Source: JBGPOS01 sp041488155
GTDB lineage: Bacteria > Chloroflexota > Dehalococcoidia > Tepidiformales > Tepidiformaceae
Length of the DNA stretch: 7,585 bases
Assembly: GCA_041488155.1 (NCBI GenBank)
Contig: JBGPOS010000111.1
Location: forward strand, 1-7,585
Direction: 5' to 3'
A model generated the notes under the pieces. That model worked only from the letters and a program-made list of their open reading frames with translations, searched no databases and was not told the DNA's origin. Positions 1-6,195 of the stretch are shown in pieces. A program made the translations under genes and the position numbers. Each line of letters starts with the position of its first letter. The stretch's first letter is position 1.

Positions 1-867
1 CTTTTCCTCGTCCCCGCGACCTGGGCGGAGTGGGAGGATTGGTTCAAGCACGACGCGCCGGGGTTCGCGGGCGTGGTCATCGGCCTCGCCCTCGCGCTCG
101 TCGTTTTTCGTACCGTCATCAGTCGCCTCCTCCACAGCGCGATCGCCGGTGCCGCCCGCGTCCGCATCGAAGACCGCGCCGCTGTCGAACGCAGGACGCG
201 GACCCTCATCGCTACCCTGAACTGGCTCTTCACCATCTTCCTGGTCTTCCTTGGCTCCGCTCTCGTCCTCGACAACCTCGGGCTCAACGTCTCGGCCCTG
301 ATCGCGGGCGTAGGCATCGTGGGCATCACCCTCGGCCTCGGGACCCAAACGCTTATCAAGGACGTTATCAACGGCACCTTCATCGTTGTCGAAGACCAGT
401 ACGCCGTCGGCGACATCGTCACCGTCGCCGGGATCACCGGGGAAGTGGTGGCGATCAACCCGCGCCGCACGGTGCTCCGCGATGGCGACGGGGCGATCCA
501 CACCATCCCCAACAGCGCCATCTCGGTCGCTACCAACTTCACCCAGGGATTCAGCCGCATCAACCTGGACCTCTCGGTGCCGGCCGGCCAGGACGCCGAA
601 CGCGTGATGGCCGTTATCGACGAGGTCGGGCTCGCCCTGGCCAAGGAGCGACCAGCGGACGTCATCAACGCGCCCCACGTCCTTCGCATCAACGCGATCC
701 GCGACACTTCGGTCGAACTCAAGATCGTCGGCGACGTGAAGGCGGGGAAGCAGTGGGAGCTCAGCGGCGAGCTACGGCGGCGGCTGCTGGTTCGGTTCGC
801 CGAAGCTGGGATCCAGATTCCCGGCCTGCCCCCGCTCCCCTCCGCCTCCCCAGGCCGGAGCCCCTAG
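1..867 (+). CDS. MscS-type mechanosensitive ion channel, 5' end outside window
   Basis: The frame is open from base 1, so the gene begins upstream and 288 C-terminal residues are visible. A GTG at 73 lies inside the frame and is probably not the start. The protein should be an inner-membrane small-conductance mechanosensitive channel that opens under hypo-osmotic stress. A hydrophobic helix lies near visible residues 22-41 (GVVIGLALALVVF). A second region from about 69 to 120 contains the glycine/alanine-rich pore helix typical of MscS (GVGIVGITLGLGTQ). It is followed by the start of the beta domain (VVEDQYAVGDIV) and the conserved IPNS stretch. The C-terminal alpha/beta vestibule domain follows. 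The end (LPPLPSASPGRSP) is a short proline-rich tail. The stop TAG at 865-867 overlaps the stop of the converging MaoC gene. Family assignment is firm; the exact subtype and missing N-terminal helices cannot be judged. Confidence 0.93.
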   Translation, partial: LFLVPATWAEWEDWFKHDAPGFAGVVIGLALALVVFRTVISRLLHSAIAGAARVRIEDRAAVERRTRTLIATLNWLFTIFLVFLGSALVLDNLGLNVSALIAGVGIVGITLGLGTQTLIKDVINGTFIVVEDQYAVGDIVTVAGITGEVVAINPRRTVLRDGDGAIHTIPNSAISVATNFTQGFSRINLDLSVPAGQDAERVMAVIDEVGLALAKERPADVINAPHVLRINAIRDTSVELKIVGDVKAGKQWELSGELRRRLLVRFAEAGIQIPGLPPLPSASPGRSP

Positions 868-1340
868 GCGTTGCGCTTCGGCACCATCACCTTGCGGCGG
901 AAGTAACAGACTTCCTCGCCGCGCTGATTAATCCCTCGTGTCTCGACCGTGACGATGCCGCGGTCCGGCCGGCTCGTCGACTCGACCTTTTCGAGCACCG
1001 TCGTTTCCGCTCGGATCGTGTCGCCGTGGAAGGTTGGCTTCGAATGCTTGAGGCTCTCGATCTCGAGGTTGGCGATCGCCTTGCCCGAAACATCGGCGAC
1101 GCTCATCCCCAGGACAAGCGAGTAGACGAAGTTTCCAACGACCACGTTCTGTTTGAACTGGGTCTCCTCCTCGGCGTACCAGCGGTCGGAGTGGAGCGGG
1201 TGGTGGTTCATCGTGATGTCGCAGAAGAGATGGTCTTCCGACTCCGTGATTGTCTTGCTCGGCCAGTGCTTGTAGATGTCCCCGGGTTCGAACTCTTCGA
1301 AGTAGCGGCCGAACTTGTCGCGGCCGTCGTAAACGGTCAT
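864..1340 (-). CDS. MaoC-family hotdog hydratase, probably mesaconyl-CoA hydratase-like (ethylmalonyl-CoA pathway)
   Basis: This 158-residue single-hotdog protein of the MaoC dehydratase family starts at an ATG with a strong AGGAGG six bases upstream. The region around residues 36-52 (EDHLFCDITMNHHPLHSD) aligns with the hydratase active-site loop, with His50 as the catalytic histidine. The usual loop aspartate is Asn45. From memory, this TMNxxPLHxD form is normal in the subfamily found next to ccr in actinomycetes, so it is not read as inactivation. The stretch VVVGNFVYSLVLGMSV and the final FRRKVMVP are also characteristic of that subfamily. The likely reaction is hydration of mesaconyl-CoA to beta-methylmalyl-CoA in the cytoplasm. 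This is inferred from subfamily resemblance and from the neighbouring dehydrogenase and Ccr. The classical proteobacterial Mch is a longer double-hotdog protein, so a different enoyl-CoA substrate remains possible. Confidence 0.9.
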   Translation of the reverse strand: MTVYDGRDKFGRYFEEFEPGDIYKHWPSKTITESEDHLFCDITMNHHPLHSDRWYAEEETQFKQNVVVGNFVYSLVLGMSVADVSGKAIANLEIESLKHSKPTFHGDTIRAETTVLEKVESTSRPDRGIVTVETRGINQRGEEVCYFRRKVMVPKRNA

Positions 1341-1346
1341 GCCTGG

Positions 1347-1353
1347 CCTCCTA
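1347..1353 (-). promoter_or_regulatory. Ribosome binding site of the MaoC gene overlapping the upstream stop
   Basis: Read on the minus strand, the acyl-CoA dehydrogenase stop TAG runs into AGGAGG, giving TAGGAGG, six bases before the MaoC ATG at 1340. The overlap of stop and Shine-Dalgarno sequence suggests translational coupling of the two genes in one transcript. Confidence 0.8.
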
Positions 1354-2523
1354 GACGGGGTAGTCTTTGATCAGGTTGCGGGTGATGACGATCTTCTGGA
1401 TGTCGCTCGTGCCTTCGGCGATGACCATGAGCGGCGCGTCGCGGTAGTAGCGCTCGATCGGAAGGTCCTTGCTGTAGCCGACCCCGCCGTGGATACGGAG
1501 CGCGTCGAGGACGACCTCCTGGCACATTTCGGTCGAGTAGAGCTTCGCGATCCCGGCGTCCAGGTCACTGCGGATTCCGGAATCTTTCTTCCGGGCGGCG
1601 TCAAGCGTCAGGAGACGTCCCGCCCGGATCTTCGTCGCCATCTCGGCGAGCCGGATCTGCTGGGCCTGGTGCTCGATGATCGGCTTGCCGAACGCTTCGC
1701 GCTTCTGGGCGTAGCGGATGGAGTCGTCGAATGCCGCCTGGGCGAGGCCGACGCCGCGCGCCGCAACGTTGATCCGGCCTACTTCGAGCGCGCTCATGAT
1801 GTGCTGGAAGCCGGAGCCCTCGCGCCCGCCGAGGAGTGCGGTCGCGGGCACACGGGCGTCGTCGAAGGCAAGCTCCGTGGTCTCGACTCCCTTGTAACCG
1901 AGCTTGTCGAACTTCTTGCCGACCGTGAATCCCGGTGTGCCCGCCTCGACCAGGAACGCGCTGATCCCGCGGTGACGAGGCTCGGCCGTTGGGTCGGTCT
2001 TGGTCATGACCAGGTAGACGCCCGCCTTCTGCCCGTTCGTGACCCACATCTTCTGGCCGTTGATGACGTAGTCGTCACCGTCACGGCGGGCCTGCGTCTT
2101 GATCGCTTGCGCGTCCGACCCCGCGTCCGGCTCCGTGATGCTCAGCGCGCAACGGATTTCCGGTTCGACCAGGCGCGGGAGAAAACGCTGCTTCTGATCC
2201 TCGGTCCCGTATTCGCTGATCGCGTAGCCGACCAGGACGTGGGTGTTGATGATCCCCGCCAGGCTCATCCACCCCCGCGCCAGCTCGATGCAGACGCCGG
2301 CGTAGCACTCGAACGTGAGGTCGAGGCCGCCGTAGCGCTCCGGGATCTTGATCCCGAAGAGTCCCATATCGGACATGCCCTTCACTAACGGGTCGGGGTA
2401 GACGTCGGCGTGCTCGAACTCGCTCGCCTGCGGCCTGACCTCGCGGTCCACCCACGTCCCAACGTTCGCAACGATCTCCCTCGCGATGGGGTCCTGGATG
2501 TCGGCGGCGAAGTCACGGGCCAT
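1351..2523 (-). CDS. Acyl-CoA dehydrogenase, probably methylsuccinyl-CoA dehydrogenase-like
   Basis: This is a complete 390-residue FAD-dependent acyl-CoA dehydrogenase, the usual length for the family. The N-terminal helical domain runs to about residue 120. The middle beta domain carries the first family signature at about 125-140 (CALSITEPDAGSD) and the NGQKMWVTNG stretch at 155-164. The C-terminal helical domain contains YAQKREAFGKPI at 271-282, the second signature LRIHGGVGY at 342-350 and IAEGTSDIQ at 368-376, where Glu370 is in the catalytic base position. It oxidises an acyl-CoA to the 2,3-enoyl-CoA and passes electrons to electron-transfer flavoprotein. Its close coupling to a MaoC hydratase and the Ccr nearby suggest methylsuccinyl-CoA to mesaconyl-CoA. 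Proteobacterial Mcd is longer, about 550 residues, so this assignment rests on resemblance to the short actinomycete-type enzyme. The Shine-Dalgarno sequence before the ATG is weak (GAAAG about 10 bases upstream). Confidence 0.93.
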   Translation of the reverse strand: MARDFAADIQDPIAREIVANVGTWVDREVRPQASEFEHADVYPDPLVKGMSDMGLFGIKIPERYGGLDLTFECYAGVCIELARGWMSLAGIINTHVLVGYAISEYGTEDQKQRFLPRLVEPEIRCALSITEPDAGSDAQAIKTQARRDGDDYVINGQKMWVTNGQKAGVYLVMTKTDPTAEPRHRGISAFLVEAGTPGFTVGKKFDKLGYKGVETTELAFDDARVPATALLGGREGSGFQHIMSALEVGRINVAARGVGLAQAAFDDSIRYAQKREAFGKPIIEHQAQQIRLAEMATKIRAGRLLTLDAARKKDSGIRSDLDAGIAKLYSTEMCQEVVLDALRIHGGVGYSKDLPIERYYRDAPLMVIAEGTSDIQKIVITRNLIKDYPV

Positions 2524-2559
2524 GGGTGCGGTCGGCTTTCGAAAGGGAGTGGCCGGCAG

Positions 2560-2565
2560 ATTATC
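2560..2565 (-). promoter_or_regulatory. Possible -10 box for the dehydrogenase/MaoC operon
   Basis: On the minus strand GATAAT lies 36 bases upstream of the dehydrogenase ATG and matches five of six bases of the TATAAT consensus. No convincing -35 hexamer is seen 16-18 bases further up. A perfect 10-base palindrome, CTTTCGAAAG (2536-2545), lies between this box and the start and could be a regulator site. Both are weak predictions. They matter because the operon, if once transcribed with ccr, now needs its own promoter. Confidence 0.25.
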
Positions 2566-2610
2566 CCTTTCCCGGCGGGCGGCGGCTACTGAGGAAGCCT
2601 AGGGCGCTCC

Positions 2611-2699
2611 GGAGACGGGCGCGCTTACAGCATCTTTCCGCCAACCACCTACAATCCGCCACCAACAGACGCCGCCCCGGGAACGAGCGGACCGAGGAG
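2611..2699 (+). repeat. Promoter/leader repeat module, copy 1
   Basis: This 89-bp copy differs from copy 2 (5302-5390) at only two bases, both near the 3' end. It contains CTTACA (2624-2629), then TACAAT (2650-2655), a C/G-rich stretch with a CCCGGG, and it ends in the Shine-Dalgarno sequence GAGGAG (2694-2699), five bases before an ATG. Similarity to copy 3 and to the degenerate copy continues through the start codon into ATGGGCGG (2705-2712). The module sits between the divergent dehydrogenase operon and the broken LuxR-type gene. It looks like a complete unit of promoter, short untranslated leader and ribosome binding site. Confidence 0.9.
2624..2655 (+). promoter_or_regulatory. Putative promoter in repeat copy 1
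   Basis: TACAAT at 2650-2655 matches five of six bases of the bacterial -10 consensus. CTTACA at 2624-2629 matches four of six of TTGACA, but the 20-base spacer is longer than the optimal 17. The element is conserved without change in all three full copies. Transcription from here would give a leader of roughly 40 bases before the ATG at 2705. Confidence 0.4.
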
Positions 2700-2704
2700 A
2701 GCAC

Positions 2705-2995
2705 ATGGGCGGAAATCCGCTGTCATCCAGGCTGTCCAGGATTTCGTTTCGCCGGGCGGAAGTTCTTAGAGAACTCGCTGCGCGCTACACCGAACGACAA
2801 GTCGCTGAGCGATTGAACCTGACGCTCAACACTGTGCGGGGACACATCGAGAGATGAAAGGGAATCACAGGGGCAGCGGACGTTCGCGAGCTGGGCCGCT
2901 GGTGGCGCACACACCGAGCTGGATGGATCCGCCGAGCCGTGCGGGCCTCTGGCCTTCCTCTGCGGGACGAGGACGGAGTCGGAGCGGCCAACTGA
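2705..2995 (+). pseudogene. Short LuxR/GerE-type helix-turn-helix gene with in-frame TGA
   Basis: An ATG five bases after GAGGAG opens a 50-codon frame ending at TGA 2855-2857. Residues 16-50 match the LuxR C-terminal DNA-binding domain: RRAEVLRELAARYTERQVA, then RLNLTLNTVRGHIER, with the recognition helix at about 40-48. The domain is cut just as that helix ends. The same frame continues past the TGA for 45 more codons (GITGAADVRELGRWW and onward) to a TGA at 2993. That stretch supplies the missing final helix and a basic tail. I infer an ancestral DNA-binding protein of about 96 residues now interrupted by one nonsense codon. Alternatives are a sequencing error or a deliberately short 50-residue protein. 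There is no receiver or ligand domain. Other genes here stop at TGA, so readthrough as a standard amino acid is unlikely. Confidence 0.65.
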
Positions 2996-3025
2996 ATGGC
3001 GTGTACGACAAGTGTCCCACCGACG

Positions 3026-3047
3026 GCGTCTCACATCTTCGAGACGC
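3026..3047 (+). terminator. Hairpin after the LuxR-type gene, possible terminator or operator
   Basis: GCGTCTC (3026-3032) and GAGACGC (3041-3047) form a perfect 7-bp inverted repeat with an 8-base loop, 30 bases after the second stop of the HTH reading frame and 50 bases before the next start. No T-tract follows, so it is not a classical intrinsic terminator. An operator for the nearby regulator is an equal possibility. Confidence 0.35.
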
Positions 3048-3097
3048 TCCAGCCACGCTATCGCAGAGATCAGTCTCGGCAATCTGCGAGGGTTTAC

Positions 3098-3747
3098 ATG
3101 TCGAACGATCCGCAAGGGGCGACTCAGGGGCCTTTCGTCGGAACAAGAGCGCAAAGGCTTACCGCTCTGGCGATCTTGCTCGTCACCGCTGCAATCTTTA
3201 GCCAGATCGGCGACAGCCGCGAAGCCAGGGCGTTTGGCTTCCCCTGCGAGCCCCCTTCCAATGGCGGCGCGGGGCCCTGCTACATCGAGATGTTCTCATC
3301 GAAGACAGCGGCATTCTCCCAGGGCTTCTTCTTCTTCTCGGCGAATTGGACTTACGAGTCCTATACGTACTTCTACGCCTGGGTTCCACAGGCCACCAGG
3401 CAGAGCTTTATTCAATCAGCCACCGAATCCACACTCAGTCCGCTTGGCCAAGTGGGACTTGGCAGATTGCCATGTCTACGCACATTCAGGGCTACCGATT
3501 GGACATCTACGCCTGCACCAATCAGCATTGCGCGCTGTTTGGCATCGGCCAGGGCCGCAATCTTATCTCTGGCGACTTCGACTACTACAACGACACGAGG
3601 TGGGGTTCTGGGTTTGCGTACTCGGACGACGACAGCAGGTTGATCGTGAACGCCGGGTTGTACCCGTCGGGCGGAGCGTCAAGTGCTGCGAACCACACCG
3701 GGGGCGGCTGTCGGAGGCTGCTCCCGACTGGTTCGCAAAGCTGCTGA
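3098..3747 (+). pseudogene. Secreted aromatic-rich protein of unknown function, apparent frameshift
   Basis: The ATG at 3098 follows GAGGG by five bases. The first frame gives a clear signal peptide: a positively charged n-region, a hydrophobic core at residues 21-34 (LTALAILLVTAAIF), and an AxA cleavage site at 43-45 (ARA before FGFPC). The mature part is rich in F, Y and W and has paired cysteines, as in many exported proteins. From about 3410-3445 the protein-like frame changes to the one shifted by -1. That frame reads through SGTWQIAMSTHIQGYRLD, LDIYACTNQHCALFGIGQG and SGDFDYYNDTRWGSGFAYS to TGA 3745-3747. A one-base deletion, or a sequencing error, would explain this. If repaired, the protein would be about 216 residues. 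I do not recognise the family. GC content is low for the window: by hand, 63 of 120 bases at 3301-3420. Confidence 0.6.
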
Positions 3748-3808
3748 GGCCTCGCCCCGGCGTTTGAGGTGGGGGCGTCGCTATCTTGAATCCAGGCAGA
3801 GAGGTGAC

Positions 3809-3817
3809 GAGGTGATC
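3809..3817 (+). promoter_or_regulatory. Extended Shine-Dalgarno sequence of the first SurA-N-like gene
   Basis: GAGGTGATC lies directly before the ATG at 3818 and is complementary to nine consecutive bases of the usual 16S rRNA tail (GATCACCTC). A second AGAGGTGA lies at 3800-3807, so GTG 3812, in the same frame, is an alternative start two codons earlier. Confidence 0.6.
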
Positions 3818-4465
3818 ATGAACTCCCGCCGCGTGGCGATCCCTGTAGGTGTCGTCGTTGCGCTCGCCATAGCCGGGCTGGCTGCCTTCGCTGCCGTGCG
3901 TGCCGGTTCAGGTTCGCAGGCGGCGAAGGAAGAACTGGATCGATTGACCCAACGGGGCAGAGACAACCGGGTGGTAGCCACAGTCAACGGGCAGCCGATT
4001 CTCGCCCGGCACCTCGAAACCACGCTCACCTTCAGCCCGGCGGGGATTGCGGACTCCTCGGGCCGAGACTTAGGTGGCATCTCGGCGGACGACGCGCTCC
4101 AGCGAGAAATCGACGAGTTCCTGCTTGGCCAGGCTGCGGCGGCCTCAGGAATCAAGGTAACCGAAGACGAAATCACTCAGGTGATTCAAGCTGGGATCCT
4201 CGACCCTTTGAAGAGCCCGAGCCTCTCGAACGAACAGAAGGACCTGATTAAGTCAATGCTCCGCGCCGCCGGCACGGGAGAAGGTAATGCGCTGAGCGAC
4301 GAGACTCTTCGGGCCACGGCTCGCGTCTTCCTCCTCACGAACAGATTCGTCAGCGCCTCAACCAAGACCCGCGAAGAGTTGCTCGCCGTTGCCCACAAGA
4401 CAGCCGACATAAAGATCGATCAGGCTGTCTTGGCCTCCGTGAAGTCCAGCCGCGCCAAGAAGTAG
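3818..4465 (+). CDS. Membrane-anchored SurA N-terminal-like protein (first copy)
   Basis: This is a 215-residue protein starting at ATG 3818. The open frame runs back to 3683, but the strong ribosome binding site and signal anchor select this start. Residues 6-27 (VAIPVGVVVALAIAGLAAFAAV) form a single N-terminal transmembrane or signal-anchor helix after MNSRR. The body resembles the N-terminal chaperone domain of SurA/parvulin-type foldases: VVATVNGQPI at 52-61 followed by a helix, then a helix with ALQREIDEFLLGQAAAASGI and KVTEDEIT. No parvulin PPIase domain follows, so it would act as a holdase-like or binding domain outside the membrane rather than as an isomerase. It ends with a double stop, TAGTAG. 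A distant relative with the same layout is at 6417-7085. Role in export or folding of the neighbouring secreted proteins is inference. Confidence 0.8.
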   Translation: MNSRRVAIPVGVVVALAIAGLAAFAAVRAGSGSQAAKEELDRLTQRGRDNRVVATVNGQPILARHLETTLTFSPAGIADSSGRDLGGISADDALQREIDEFLLGQAAAASGIKVTEDEITQVIQAGILDPLKSPSLSNEQKDLIKSMLRAAGTGEGNALSDETLRATARVFLLTNRFVSASTKTREELLAVAHKTADIKIDQAVLASVKSSRAKK

Positions 4466-4549
4466 TAGCTCCCCGCGTGCCAAAGGGGGCGCATCTCGCG
4501 GTTCGCGTTAGACCTGCTCGCTCCGCTGACACTCGAGTGGAAGTTGTCC

Positions 4550-4702
4550 GTGCATCGTCGAGCCGCCGTCCTCTGCACCTGCATCCTGGCTGCCGTCGTC
4601 ATACTGCTCGTTCTTTGGGTCTTCGGCCTTACAGTATTAGCGGACCGGGGAGCTGCGCATGGGCGGGAACAATCGCCGAGCCATCATCGTCTGGGTATGT
4701 AG
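4550..4702 (+). CDS. Small membrane peptide or 5' remnant of a secreted protein gene
   Basis: GTG 4550, six bases after GGAAG, opens a 50-codon frame ending TAG 4700-4702. It begins VHRRAAV and then has a long hydrophobic run of about 27 residues (CILAAVVILLVLWVFGLTVL), a convincing transmembrane helix or signal sequence. The remaining 19 residues are charged and unremarkable, and they run across the degenerate copy of the repeat module. The simplest reading is the N-terminus of a membrane or exported protein whose rest was lost when the module arrived. A genuine single-pass small protein is also possible. I recognise no family. Confidence 0.4.
   Translation: MHRRAAVLCTCILAAVVILLVLWVFGLTVLADRGAAHGREQSPSHHRLGM
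4628..4666 (+). repeat. Degenerate, shortened copy of the repeat module
   Basis: CTTACAG (4628-4634), AGCGGACCGGGGAG (4639-4652; 13 of 14 bases as in copies 1 and 3) and ATGGGCGG (4659-4666) occur in the same order as in the full copies. The roughly 50-60 bases in between, including TACAAT, are missing. The 3' half is convincing; the CTTACAG match alone could be chance. It precedes the first lipoprotein gene, as copy 2 precedes the second. Confidence 0.5.
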
Positions 4703-4724
4703 CCTGGGCGAAGCGCGAGACTGA
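4659..4724 (+). CDS. Possible 21-codon leader ORF before the first lipoprotein gene
   Basis: An ATG six bases after GGGGAG opens 21 codons beginning MGGNNRRAIIVWVCSL, ending in TGA 4722-4724. The next codon, in the same frame, is the GTG start of the lipoprotein gene. The same opening residues, MGG, follow repeat copies 1 and 3. It could be a leader peptide that couples translation to the lipoprotein gene, or the former N-terminus of that gene cut off by a nonsense mutation. Confidence 0.3.
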   Translation: MGGNNRRAIIVWVCSLGEARD

Positions 4725-5300
4725 GTGCGGCTACGGTCGATAGTCACGCGGACTTGCCGTGGCCTGCCGCTGGGCGTCGCAGCGACGATGGTGGTCACAT
4801 GCGAGTCGGGGGGCTCCGTAAGGGGGGAACCGAGCCCGTCTCCCACCGAGGCCGTTCCGGTCGCGGCCACTCGTGTTGCGTATACGGGAGTCGATGGCAA
4901 GTGGCAGGGGCGAGATGAGTACCGCATTTGCGTCGAGGATCGTTCGCGGACCGTGGGAGACGACCGGCTGAAGTCAGCCACGGAGGCCAGTCTCGTCAAG
5001 TTGGCTTCGGCTGCCTCCCCCGCGCTTCCCGTCAAGGTTGAGGCGGGTTGCCCATACGACTACCCGGACGGGATCGTAGTTACGAGGGATTCGCCGGCCA
5101 AGTACACCCTGCAGATCTATGCGGACGCATCAATCGACAGGGCGTCAGGCAGCATTCTCGAACACTGGTTCCGGGGCAATTCGGATTTCGCCACGCCGAT
5201 CACGTTCGCCATTCGTCTACCCGTGATGCTTGCCGCTAACAATGCCGCCCTTGAGGCCGCCCTGGCCCCTCTGGTGCCCCCAGAGCCGACGAGGAGGTAG
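4725..5300 (+). CDS. Putative lipoprotein or exported protein, unknown family
   Basis: A 191-residue protein from GTG 4725, which lies directly behind a TGA in the same frame; the Shine-Dalgarno signal is poor. The N-terminus RLRSIVTRTCRG followed by LPLGVAATMVVTC looks like a signal peptide. Cys26 is a possible lipidation site, but Thr at -1 is unusual for a lipobox, so simple secretion or export from an alternative start cannot be excluded. A short SPSPTE linker follows and then a compact domain of about 140 residues with YRICVEDRSR, CPYDYPDG and YTLQIYADASID. Cys residues in the first two could pair. The last 28 residues (from RLPVMLAANNAALEAALAP) are found again, nearly unchanged, as an orphan fragment at 6183-6269. 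I do not recognise the family. Confidence 0.7.
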   Translation: MRLRSIVTRTCRGLPLGVAATMVVTCESGGSVRGEPSPSPTEAVPVAATRVAYTGVDGKWQGRDEYRICVEDRSRTVGDDRLKSATEASLVKLASAASPALPVKVEAGCPYDYPDGIVVTRDSPAKYTLQIYADASIDRASGSILEHWFRGNSDFATPITFAIRLPVMLAANNAALEAALAPLVPPEPTRR

Positions 5301-5301
5301 G

Positions 5302-5390
5302 GGAGACGGGCGCGCTTACAGCATCTTTCCGCCAACCACCTACAATCCGCCACCAACAGACGCCGCCCCGGGAACGAGCGGATCAAGGAG
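5302..5390 (+). repeat. Promoter/leader repeat module, copy 2
   Basis: This 89-bp copy is identical to copy 1 except for two bases near the 3' end (GATCAAGGAG instead of GACCGAGGAG). It begins one base after the lipoprotein stop TAG (5298-5300) and ends with the Shine-Dalgarno sequence AAGGAG (5385-5390), seven bases before GTG 5398. Unlike the other copies it is not followed by ATGGGCGG. Confidence 0.93.
5315..5346 (+). promoter_or_regulatory. Putative promoter in repeat copy 2
   Basis: CTTACA (5315-5320) and TACAAT (5341-5346) with a 20-base spacer, as in copy 1. It would drive the second lipoprotein gene with a leader of about 45 bases. Conservation between copies is general, so conservation alone does not prove promoter function. 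Confidence 0.4.
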
Positions 5391-5397
5391 CGCGCGC

Positions 5398-6195
5398 GTG
5401 AGCGTGGATCATCGCCGGTCCGCCGTCTTCGGAATCCCATGGTTGTGGTGGTGTGCGTTCGTCCTCGGCTCCGGAGCGCTGAGTTGCGGCGGCACCGGGC
5501 AAATGAGTACCACGACCGCCGCACCGTCGCCTTCTCCAGCACAGGCAAGCCCGGAAGCAACGGCCACGCCATCGGTAGCTACCGCGATCCCGACCGCCCC
5601 GTCCGCAACTGCGACTCCAGAAGTGTCGCTCCCCACGCCGGCCGGGCCGGACGCTCCAGACTGGCTAACCTTCGTTGCTGCGCTGGACAAGGCTTTCGCG
5701 AATCGGGAACTCGCGTTCGTCGTCTCGCGCCTCAAGGTTACGCCGGTAGAATGTGACCAGTCGAATACGCCGCTGCATACGATCGGCGGACCAGATTGCA
5801 GATTCGTCGGACAGCGATTCAACGGCTTCCCGGTTTCCAGCGGTGGCGAGGGAGGGCTTGCCAATGTTGGCATCGCCATCGAAGGCCTTTCGAGACTGAT
5901 TGAGAGCCAGTTGCCCTCTGAGTCGGACCAGTACGGCTCGGGGCGGCTCCACGTATACGCCGTGGCGCTCTATCCCGATGGCACGGGACTAACCGTCGCC
6001 ACGGTGTTGATCACTCGGCCGCCAGATTGGGGAGGTACGGGACCCCTTCGCCGCATAGCGACCCTGGTGTGGGCTTTCGACGGCGCGAACTGGCGAGTGA
6101 CCGCGATCGGGTACGGTTCGTCGGACATAAAGCGCGAGTTTGAGCGGACAACGCCCCCCTTCCCCGAGGGATCGCTCCTGCGCGTCTACCCGTGA
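5398..6195 (+). CDS. Putative lipoprotein with T/P-rich linker, unknown family
   Basis: GTG 5398 is chosen because AAGGAG lies seven bases upstream and the signal peptide begins right after. The longer open frame back to 5230 runs through the repeat. The protein has 265 residues: basic HRR at 5-7, a hydrophobic run rich in Trp (IPWLWWCAFVLGSG), and a lipobox GALSC with Cys30. A low-complexity linker rich in T, P, S and A spans about 37-87, a wall or membrane spacer. A globular domain of about 175 residues follows, starting DWLTFVAALDKAFANREL. It resembles in general style small extracytoplasmic domains that end in a strand pair (VWAFDGANWRVTAIGYG). The last four codons, including the stop, lie inside the right copy of the long direct repeat, so the original C-terminus may have been replaced. 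Function unknown. Confidence 0.82.
   Translation: MSVDHRRSAVFGIPWLWWCAFVLGSGALSCGGTGQMSTTTAAPSPSPAQASPEATATPSVATAIPTAPSATATPEVSLPTPAGPDAPDWLTFVAALDKAFANRELAFVVSRLKVTPVECDQSNTPLHTIGGPDCRFVGQRFNGFPVSSGGEGGLANVGIAIEGLSRLIESQLPSESDQYGSGRLHVYAVALYPDGTGLTVATVLITRPPDWGGTGPLRRIATLVWAFDGANWRVTAIGYGSSDIKREFERTTPPFPEGSLLRVYP

Larger units (their letters stand above)
5214..5390 (+). repeat. Long direct repeat, left copy (gene 3' end plus module)
   Basis: This 177-bp segment matches 6183-6356. Its first 87 bases are the last 29 codons (with stop) of the first lipoprotein gene, differing from the right copy at four bases. The rest is the repeat module, which in the right copy has lost a 2-base AG and one A and carries a few substitutions. 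The two copies are direct and 969 bp apart, and they flank the second lipoprotein gene. Recombination between them would remove exactly that gene. Confidence 0.9.

Noticed and set aside
864..1340. MaoC protein as catalytically dead because the usual loop Asp is Asn
   Set aside because: The TMNxxPLHxD form appears to be normal for this subfamily and the catalytic His is present.
30..1370. Open plus-strand frame of 446 codons across the MscS and MaoC genes
   Set aside because: The translation is Arg/Pro/His-rich low-complexity sequence typical of an alternative frame in GC-rich DNA, and both real genes in other frames have clear family motifs.
1339..2388. Open plus-strand frame of 349 codons opposite the acyl-CoA dehydrogenase
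   Set aside because: It is the antisense shadow of the dehydrogenase; the minus-strand protein has the complete set of family signatures.
2855..2857. Recoded TGA (selenocysteine or tryptophan) in the LuxR-type gene
   Set aside because: Other genes here end at TGA, no selenocysteine-type stem-loop is evident directly after it, and the position in an HTH helix does not call for such a residue.
3400..3450. Programmed -1 ribosomal frameshift in the secreted protein gene
   Set aside because: No slippery heptamer of the XXXYYYZ type is seen in the overlap of the two frames; a deletion or sequence error is simpler.
5302..5390. Repeat module as an integron attC site, with the genes as cassettes
   Set aside because: The same-orientation gene-repeat layout is suggestive, but there are no GTTRRRY/RYYYAAC core sites and no long imperfect palindrome. 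The module ends at Shine-Dalgarno sequences, and no integrase is present.
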